Assembly (NCBI GenBank): GCA_910585895.1
Contig: CAJUHY010000096.1
Span: forward strand, 1 to 5,368
Reading direction: 5' to 3'
Length of the DNA: 5,368 nucleotides
DNA from: an uncultured Lachnospiraceae bacterium
GTDB lineage: Bacteria; Bacillota; Clostridia; Lachnospirales; Lachnospiraceae
Below the pieces are notes generated by a model, which saw only the letters and a list, made by a program, of their open reading frames with translations, was not told where the DNA came from and did no database searches. This document shows positions 1 through 5,368 of the stretch, piece after piece (positions within the stretch are counted from its first letter, which is position 1; each line of letters opens with the position of its first letter). The translations under genes and the position numbers were made by a program.

Positions 1-29
1 CAGGATTTATAAGGCCTGCAAGGTTTTTT
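1..29 (+). terminator. Probable right-hand part of a rho-independent terminator, cut by the window edge
   Basis: A run of six T (24-29) directly follows a GC-containing segment at 13-23 (GGCCTGCAAGG). CAGG at 1-4 can pair with CCTG at 15-18 across a 10-nt loop. The rest of the 3' arm (CAAGG, 19-23) would need CCTTG immediately left of the window. If that is present, the stem would be 9 bp followed by six T, a good intrinsic terminator for a + strand gene upstream. Only four base pairs are inside the window, so this is inference from a partial structure. It would separate the upstream gene from the promoter at 108-136. Confidence 0.35.
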
Positions 30-107
30 ACTATTATTCAACTGTCAAACTTCCGTGAAAGAGGGATATCTGTTAGAATAAAATGGGGAAAGTAAGACGG
101 CTTAATA

Positions 108-136
108 TTGACGAAATAGGGAACATATGGTATTAT
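108..136 (+). promoter_or_regulatory. Predicted sigma-A type promoter of the two-kinase unit
   Basis: A -35 box TTGACG (108-113, five of six consensus bases) and a -10 box TATTAT (131-136, five of six) are separated by exactly 17 nt. Transcription would begin near 143, giving a leader of about 50 nt before the start codon of gene 1. The near-consensus match suggests constitutive housekeeping expression rather than strict activator dependence. The spacer contains the 6-bp palindrome CATATG (124-129), but I see no longer inverted repeat that would make a convincing operator. No second promoter is evident before gene 2, so this one probably serves both kinases. Predicted by inspection only. Confidence 0.7.
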
Positions 137-181
137 AGCAAAGATTTTCTGACGTTTACGGCGAAGATGTGAGGAAAAAGC

Positions 182-186
182 GGAGG
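182..186 (+). promoter_or_regulatory. Ribosome-binding site of gene 1
   Basis: GGAGG, a full core Shine-Dalgarno match, lies 8 nt before the ATG at 195. This fixes the start of gene 1. The only nearby upstream ATG (167) runs straight into TGA. Confidence 0.85.
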
Positions 187-194
187 ATAGGCAG

Positions 195-2780
195 ATGGAT
201 CATTTAAGGGAACTTTTTGAACAGACCCCAAAAGACGGTTCAGTCGTTGAGGTCCGTGAGCAGTACAGTGGCATACAAAGCGTTCAAGATTTGGAGAACG
301 TCATCAACGAAGGTCTTCGTGCCGCCCTATTGGAAAAAACTCCGGATCGGTCGCTGCAGGTGCTGCTGAAGCACTTGGGAAAAGCGCTGAATGGAGAACG
401 GACTTATATATTCGAGCAGAACGAGTCTGGCGGTGATGACAACACCTATGAATGGACGGCTGATGGTGTGAAGCCGGAAAAGGAGAATCTTCAAAATGTC
501 CCTTCAGAGGTGTGTGCCAGCTGGTATCGGAATTTCAAGATAGGCAGGCACATTGTCATTAAGAGCCTGGAAGATATTCGGGAGACTGATCCTCTTCAGT
601 ATGAGAACTTGAAGCGGCAAGGAATCCATTCCCTTGTGGTGGTCCCTCTGTATGACAGTAAAAAAATTATTGGCTTTTACGGTGTGGATAATCCCCCTGT
701 CAAGTCGTTGGAATACGCATCAAATATGCTTCAGACAGCGGCATACTTTATCGTGTCCTCCCTGAAACGGCGTAATCTGGTTCGTGAGCTTCAAGAGAGG
801 AGTTACGATGTTCTCCATGCCCTGAGTGTGGATTATCTGGACATTTATCAGGTAAACTTTGACACAGGCCAATGCGAGATTTATCGAAACAGCGAAAGGA
901 TGGGGATGGACTGGGTCAACTGTTTTAAGAATGGCTATCAGGCGGCTATGGAACGGTACATTTCCGAATATGTGATTCCGGAGGATCAGGAGCGGATGCG
1001 TACTGTGACAAAAAAAGATTATGTGCTCACGCAGCTTCGGATGGAGAAAAAGTTCTCTGTCCGATACCAGGTACAAGACAGTTCCTTCGGATTAAAGCAT
1101 CTGGAACTTCATTTTTCCGCCATGGATAAGACGAAGGAGGAGAACTGTGCAATTTTTGCGCTGCGGGATGTCAACGCTGTGGTGGAGCAGGAGGAGAAGT
1201 ATAAGCTGGAGGCCAGGCAGAGTCTGGAGGACATTCTGGAGGGAGCCAGGACAGGTATCTGGAGGATTGAGCTAGAGGATGGATGTCTGCCGAGGATGTA
1301 TGCGGACCGGACCATGCGGATTCTTTTGGGTGTTCCAGATGAAATCGGACCGGAGGAGTGCTATCAGCACTGGTTTGAGTGCATTGAGCCAGACTATATT
1401 GAGATGGTACAGGAAGCGGTTCAGGGGATTCTGGAAACTGGGCGTGCCGAGGTGATTTATCCATGGAATCATCCAACGTTGGGGAAAATTTACGTCCGCT
1501 GCGGCGGGGTGCCGGACAAAACATTTGAAAAACCGGGCGTCTGTCTGAATGGGTATCATCAGGACATCACAGAGACCATGATGACGAGGAAGAAACAGGA
1601 GCAGTCCATCTTGGAACTTTTAGAGCGGGTGAGACAGGCGAATTCAGCAAAAAGTGAATTTCTTTCCCACATGTCTCACGATCTGCGTACACCGATTAAT
1701 GGGATTCTGGGAATGCTGACCATCCTGGAGAAAAGTCAGGATGACCTAAAGCAGCAGAAAGAGTGCTGGAAGAAGATACGTGTATCCACCGAGCATTTAC
1801 TGTCCCTGGTAAATGACGTTCTCCTGATAAGCAAGCTGGAGAGCGGAAGACCGGCGGAGGTGGAAGAACACTTTGACCTTCGCGCCGCGTTGGAAGACTG
1901 CATTACACTCCTGTCGCCCATGGCTGAGGAGCGCGGGATTCGTTTGGAACTGGAGGAGCCAGAACTGCAGCATAACAGGGTGATTGGAAATCCGCTGCAC
2001 TTGAAGCAAATCCTGATGAATGTCATTGACAACGCGCTCAAATACAACCGGTCTCATGGTTCTGTGTTTGTCAGGGCAGAGGAGACTGCTTTTGAGGACG
2101 GAATCGTAAGCTGTCGTTTTATGGTCGAAGATACCGGGATTGGCATTGGGGAAGACTTTAAGGAGCATATTTTTGAGCCTTTTACCCAGGAGCATCAAGA
2201 TGCGAGAACCAACTACAACGGCGTTGGGCTTGGCATGTCCATTGTAAAGAAATTGGTGGACCAGATGAAAGGGACTGTTGCTGTAGACAGCCAGATTGGA
2301 AAGGGGAGCGTGATTAAAATCACGCTGCCTATTCGTGTTGATGAGACCTTTAACCAGCAGCCTGCGGACGAGGAGCAGGATGAGCAGGATGATATTGCTG
2401 GGATGCGCGTTCTGCTGGTGGAGGACAATGAGATTAACTGTGAAATTGTAGAGTACATTCTCAGAGAAGCGGATGCAGAGGTCGTGACCGTTAACAATGG
2501 AAAGGCCGCCGTGGATGCGTTCGCAGCTTCCGCTCCCGAAACGTTTGACTGCATACTCATGGATTTAATGATGCCTGTTATGAGCGGATATGAGGCGACG
2601 CGGGTAATTCGCGCTCTGGATCGGACGGATGCCAGGACCGTGCCCATCATAGCGTTGTCAGCGAACGCTTTTGAAGAGGATATTGCGCTGGCAAAGGATG
2701 CCGGAATGAATGAACATCTGGCGAAGCCGATGGACATTCAAAAGATGTTCCAGACCATGAGCCGCCTGAGGCGTTGTTAG
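195..2780 (+). CDS. Soluble hybrid sensor histidine kinase (GAF, PAS-like, PAS, HisKA, HATPase, receiver)
   Basis: This 861-residue protein should autophosphorylate on histidine in response to a cytoplasmic signal and pass the phosphate to its own C-terminal receiver. No signal peptide or membrane segment is visible. Domains in order: GAF-like sensor about 48-192 (VVVPL then GFYGVDNP at 160); a PAS-like region about 204-335, starting YDVLHALSVDYLDIY and ending in an RDV motif at 324; a PAS domain about 344-460 (GIW around 356, ending HQDIT); a short coiled coil; HisKA with phosphoacceptor H495 in SHDLRTP; HATPase with N-box N613, DTGIG at D646 and GVGLG at 676-680; an acidic linker; then a receiver with E743/D744, phosphoacceptor D790, S822 and K844, all intact. 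The kinase and receiver residues all look competent. The GAF and PAS ligands cannot be read from sequence. The start is set by GGAGG 8 nt upstream, and the gene lies downstream of the 108-136 promoter. Kinase assignment is very secure; the middle 204-335 region is the least certain domain call. Confidence 0.96.
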   Translation: MDHLRELFEQTPKDGSVVEVREQYSGIQSVQDLENVINEGLRAALLEKTPDRSLQVLLKHLGKALNGERTYIFEQNESGGDDNTYEWTADGVKPEKENLQNVPSEVCASWYRNFKIGRHIVIKSLEDIRETDPLQYENLKRQGIHSLVVVPLYDSKKIIGFYGVDNPPVKSLEYASNMLQTAAYFIVSSLKRRNLVRELQERSYDVLHALSVDYLDIYQVNFDTGQCEIYRNSERMGMDWVNCFKNGYQAAMERYISEYVIPEDQERMRTVTKKDYVLTQLRMEKKFSVRYQVQDSSFGLKHLELHFSAMDKTKEENCAIFALRDVNAVVEQEEKYKLEARQSLEDILEGARTGIWRIELEDGCLPRMYADRTMRILLGVPDEIGPEECYQHWFECIEPDYIEMVQEAVQGILETGRAEVIYPWNHPTLGKIYVRCGGVPDKTFEKPGVCLNGYHQDITETMMTRKKQEQSILELLERVRQANSAKSEFLSHMSHDLRTPINGILGMLTILEKSQDDLKQQKECWKKIRVSTEHLLSLVNDVLLISKLESGRPAEVEEHFDLRAALEDCITLLSPMAEERGIRLELEEPELQHNRVIGNPLHLKQILMNVIDNALKYNRSHGSVFVRAEETAFEDGIVSCRFMVEDTGIGIGEDFKEHIFEPFTQEHQDARTNYNGVGLGMSIVKKLVDQMKGTVAVDSQIGKGSVIKITLPIRVDETFNQQPADEEQDEQDDIAGMRVLLVEDNEINCEIVEYILREADAEVVTVNNGKAAVDAFAASAPETFDCILMDLMMPVMSGYEATRVIRALDRTDARTVPIIALSANAFEEDIALAKDAGMNEHLAKPMDIQKMFQTMSRLRRC

Positions 2781-2785
2781 AAGCC

Positions 2786-2804
2786 TCGAACGAGTGACGT
2801 TCGA
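2786..2804 (+). other. Intergenic stem-loop between the two kinase genes
   Basis: A perfect 7-bp inverted repeat, TCGAACG (2786-2792) and CGTTCGA (2798-2804), flanks a 5-nt loop. It begins six bases after the stop codon of gene 1 and ends 48 nt before gene 2. What follows is TACTTATTGG rather than a T-tract, so it is unlikely to be an efficient intrinsic terminator. It could be an mRNA stability or processing element that sets the ratio of the two kinases, a protein-binding palindrome, or chance. The pairing is seen directly; the role is unknown. Confidence 0.45.
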
Positions 2805-2839
2805 TACTTATTGGAAATATGAAAATGTTAAGACTGTAG

Positions 2840-2846
2840 AAAGGGA
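2840..2846 (+). promoter_or_regulatory. Ribosome-binding site of gene 2 (moderate)
   Basis: AAAGGGA lies 6 nt before the ATG at 2853. It lacks the full GGAGG core of gene 1, so gene 2 may be translated less efficiently. In-frame stops at 2820 and 2829 rule out any start further upstream, which supports 2853. Confidence 0.6.
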
Positions 2847-2852
2847 AAACGT

Positions 2853-5368
2853 ATGAGAAGCAAGGCTTTGCCGCGTTCTTTAAAAATCAGTATAGCGGTA
2901 ATCATTTGTTTGACTATTTTCGTGTTTTTCTTCCTTGGAAGAACCATTCATAATATGAGTGGAAACACAATTGAGGATATAGGCACTGTTTATATGGATG
3001 GAATGAATGAGCAGGTGTCTTTACACTTTGAGACGATTATTGAACTCCGCCTGACAATGGCGGAATCCATAGCGCATATTGCGGCAGAGGGGGAAAATTC
3101 CAGTTATGGTTCCAAGGAGGAGATAGAATATGGTGCAAGGGCAAGACATTTTTTGTGCGCCGCCCTGTATTCCTCTGATGGAAAAAGTGAGATGATTTAT
3201 GGCGATTCTGTAAAACTCAACCACCCGGAGCCGTTTTTGGAGAGCTTGAGGAATGGAGAAAGCAAAGTAGCGTCCGCCACTGACAGCAGCGGAGAGGGGG
3301 TCATTCTATTTGGCGTTCCCTGTGAATATCCCATGTCCGATGGAAATGACAGTCTTGCCATTGTCGTTGGGCTCTCTACCAAATATATGAGTGAAGTCCT
3401 CTTCCTTGATTCAGACAGTTCACTGATGTATTCATTTGTCATACGAGAGGACGGCAGCTATGTCGTTGGCAACGAGGGCGATGTCCACAACAATTATTTT
3501 GACAGGCTTAATAGTATTTTTAATGGTGAGAACAAGGAAGCCACTTCCTATATTGGACAGATGACGGAGGCTATGGAGGCGGGGGAAGATTATTCTGTTA
3601 TCTTGAAAAACGGTGAGTCGCGTTACCATTTGTATTGTACCGATCTCCCCTTTTGCGAGTGGTATTTGGTGACGGTTCTTCCTTTTGAGGGACTGGATTA
3701 TGCGATTTCAGATATGGGCAGGCATTGGCTGACCATCGTTTATACCGCTTCGTCTGTAGTAATTGCTATGCTTCTCTGTATATTCTTTCAGTATTTAAAT
3801 TTTTTCAGAAAACAAGTCTCTGAATTGAAGCGCATGAATACGGAAATGGACGCGGCGCGCAAGGATGCTGAAAGGGCACGGAGGGAAGCGGAACACGCCA
3901 ATGCGGCAAAACAAGATTTTCTCTCCAGCATGAGCCACGATATACGCACCCCCATGAACGCCATCATCGGCATGACTTCATTGGCCATAGAAAATTCGCA
4001 CAATCAGGAACAGGTTCAGGATTACCTGGGTAAGATTGCTTTGTCCAGTAAGCATTTGCTGGGGCTGATTAATGACGTATTGGATATATCCAAGATTGAG
4101 AGCGGTAAAATGACGCTGAATATTGAACCGTTATCCTTAAGAGACGTGATGGATAGTATTGTCAATATTATTCAGCCTCAGGTCAAGGCAAAAAATCAAC
4201 AGTTCAATGCGGTCGCGTACGAAATACTCTCAGAAGATGTTTGTTGTGACAGTGTGCGTCTGAATCAGGTATTGATTAACCTGCTGGGAAATGCCGTCAA
4301 ATTTACGCCAGAACAGGGCGCTGTTCAAGTGGCTGTATATCAGGAGGAGCTACCAGAAAATCGTACCTGTGTGCGCACCCATTTCCTGGTGAGCGACACG
4401 GGTATTGGGATGTCAGAAGACTACCAGAAGAAGATATTTGAGTCTTTCAGCAGAGAAGATAGAACACATGTACAGAAAACAGAGGGTTCCGGGCTGGGAA
4501 TGGCAATTTCCAAGTATATTGTGGACGTGATGGGCGGCGCCATTTCTGTTCACAGCGAACGGGGCAAGGGCAGTGAGTTCCATGTTGTTCTTGACCTGAA
4601 AAAAGCCGGGGAACAGGAAAATGATACGGCGTTTCCTGATTGGAATGTGCTGGTGGTAGATGGAGATGAGCGGTTATGCGTTAATACGGTTCTTTCCTTA
4701 AAGTCAATGGGAATCTGCGCTGAATGGTGCCTGAACGCTGAACAGGCAATGGAAATGATTGCAAAACGCTATCATCAAAATGACGGTTATCAGATGGTTC
4801 TTTTAGGATGGAAACTGCCAGGTATGAATGGGATTGAGGCTGCCAGGACGATTCAGGCGAATTATGGGGAAAACAGTCCGGCTTTGCTGCTCTCAGCCTG
4901 TGATTGGAGCGAGATTGAGGCAGAGGCCAGAGAAGCGGGGATTTGCAGGTTCATTTCCAGACCGCTGTTCAAGTCCACTTTGTTTGCTGCCCTGAATGCA
5001 TTTGCCGGTGCTGCTGGTGAAGAAGATGCTGGTGACGAAAAAGTGGTTGATTTGTCTCTTTGTGGGAAGCACATTTTATTGGCGGAGGATAATGAGCTCA
5101 ACTGGGAAGTTGCAAAGGAGATGCTTTCTGTCTTTGAAATGGAACTGGATTGGGCTGAAAATGGGCAGATTTGTCTTGAAAAATTTAAAGAATCCCCTGT
5201 TGGGTATTATGACGCAATTATTATGGATGTGCGGATGCCTGTTATGGACGGCTATGAAGCGACCATGGCCATCCGGGGACTGGAGCGTGAGGACGCGGAT
5301 ATTCCTATTATTGCCATGACTGCAGATGCCTTTGCGGAAGATATTCAAAGGTGTTTGGAGTGCGGGAT
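2853..5368 (+). CDS. Membrane hybrid sensor histidine kinase with Cache-like sensor, pseudo-receiver and second receiver (3' end beyond the window)
   Basis: An open frame of 838 codons with no stop before the right edge. TM1 is about residues 10-29 and TM2 about 293-315. Between them lie about 260 extracytoplasmic residues that look like a double-Cache ligand sensor, with IREDGSYVV near 197-205 and WYLVTVLPF at 270-278; four cysteines (102, 157, 262, 268) could form disulfides. A charged coiled coil (about 320-352) leads into HisKA, with phosphoacceptor H362 in SHDIRTPMN. The HATPase carries N480, DTGIG at D515 and GSGLG at 545-549, so the kinase core looks active. A first receiver (about 598-718) is degenerate: DG at 603-604, glycine 652 in place of the phosphoacceptor aspartate, S681, and arginine 703 in place of lysine. 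A second receiver starts near 740 with E745/D746, D792 and T823 intact; the window ends just before its lysine would appear. The gene starts 72 bp after gene 1 with no obvious promoter of its own, so it is probably cotranscribed. The ligand is unknown. Extra domains such as Hpt beyond the edge cannot be excluded. Confidence 0.95.
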   Translation, partial: MRSKALPRSLKISIAVIICLTIFVFFFLGRTIHNMSGNTIEDIGTVYMDGMNEQVSLHFETIIELRLTMAESIAHIAAEGENSSYGSKEEIEYGARARHFLCAALYSSDGKSEMIYGDSVKLNHPEPFLESLRNGESKVASATDSSGEGVILFGVPCEYPMSDGNDSLAIVVGLSTKYMSEVLFLDSDSSLMYSFVIREDGSYVVGNEGDVHNNYFDRLNSIFNGENKEATSYIGQMTEAMEAGEDYSVILKNGESRYHLYCTDLPFCEWYLVTVLPFEGLDYAISDMGRHWLTIVYTASSVVIAMLLCIFFQYLNFFRKQVSELKRMNTEMDAARKDAERARREAEHANAAKQDFLSSMSHDIRTPMNAIIGMTSLAIENSHNQEQVQDYLGKIALSSKHLLGLINDVLDISKIESGKMTLNIEPLSLRDVMDSIVNIIQPQVKAKNQQFNAVAYEILSEDVCCDSVRLNQVLINLLGNAVKFTPEQGAVQVAVYQEELPENRTCVRTHFLVSDTGIGMSEDYQKKIFESFSREDRTHVQKTEGSGLGMAISKYIVDVMGGAISVHSERGKGSEFHVVLDLKKAGEQENDTAFPDWNVLVVDGDERLCVNTVLSLKSMGICAEWCLNAEQAMEMIAKRYHQNDGYQMVLLGWKLPGMNGIEAARTIQANYGENSPALLLSACDWSEIEAEAREAGICRFISRPLFKSTLFAALNAFAGAAGEEDAGDEKVVDLSLCGKHILLAEDNELNWEVAKEMLSVFEMELDWAENGQICLEKFKESPVGYYDAIIMDVRMPVMDGYEATMAIRGLEREDADIPIIAMTADAFAEDIQRCLECG

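Noticed and set aside
74..79. TAGAAT as a -10 box of a second upstream promoter
   Set aside because: The segment 16-18 nt upstream has no acceptable -35 box, while 108-136 is far closer to consensus.
2571..2599. A 29-nt stretch that matches 5235-5263 at 25 of 29 positions, a possible direct repeat between the two genes
   Set aside because: Both copies encode the conserved receiver motif MPVM[SD]GYEAT after the phosphoacceptor aspartate. Protein conservation explains the similarity, and it does not extend as a DNA repeat.
2213..2737. Long open frame on the minus strand opposite the receiver of gene 1
   Set aside because: It is antisense to a well-supported coding region, rich in serine and alanine as expected for a shadow frame, and has no recognisable domain.
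2763..2773. Small palindrome CGCCT-G-AGGCG at the end of gene 1
   Set aside because: It lies inside the coding sequence, allows only about 4 bp around a 3-nt loop, and has no T-tract after it.
2819..2839. Six-codon reading frame (ATG at 2819, TAG at 2837) just before gene 2, a possible leader peptide
   Set aside because: No good Shine-Dalgarno lies in front of it, the codons show no attenuation pattern, and so short a frame is expected by chance.
4996..5319. Separate + strand open frame of 107 codons inside gene 2
   Set aside because: It is out of frame with the receiver motifs of gene 2, which read intact through the same bases; its translation has no recognisable domain.

Overview
The window holds two large genes for hybrid sensor histidine kinases, head to tail on the + strand, with a promoter in front of the first. 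Everything else is short intergenic sequence. The protein style suggests a gut-type Clostridia bacterium, most likely Lachnospiraceae or a close relative. The clues are H-boxes of the form SHD[IL]RTP[MI]N, a GAF plus PAS-like soluble sensor, and a Cache-type hybrid kinase with two receivers. This is recognition from memory of such proteins, not a database result. Promoter and ribosome-binding sites also fit a Gram-positive Firmicute.

Layout. Bases 1-29 look like the right-hand part of a terminator belonging to a + strand gene that ends just left of the window. Bases 30-107 hold nothing I can name. A near-consensus vegetative promoter (108-136, 17-nt spacer) is followed by a leader of about 50 nt, a strong Shine-Dalgarno and gene 1 (195-2780, 861 aa). 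Gene 1 encodes a soluble kinase: GAF, PAS-like region, PAS, HisKA, HATPase, receiver. A 72-bp gap follows, with a 7-bp stem-loop but no T-tract and no convincing promoter. Gene 2 starts at 2853 and is still open at the right edge (838 codons visible). It encodes a membrane kinase: TM, about 260-residue extracytoplasmic Cache-like sensor, TM, coiled coil, HisKA, HATPase, degenerate receiver, intact receiver (cut).

How they may work together. Gene 1 should read a cytoplasmic signal and gene 2 an extracellular one. Each has a complete kinase core and at least one receiver with its phosphoacceptor. No Hpt domain, DNA-binding regulator or GGDEF/EAL output protein is visible, so the end of the pathway lies outside the window or is encoded elsewhere. 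The spacing suggests one operon and possibly a shared phosphorelay; this is inference. The most notable feature is the first receiver of gene 2. It has lost the phosphoacceptor aspartate, one of the metal-binding acidic residues and the conserved lysine, so it looks like a pseudo-receiver. I see no mobile element, CRISPR array, tRNA or rRNA.
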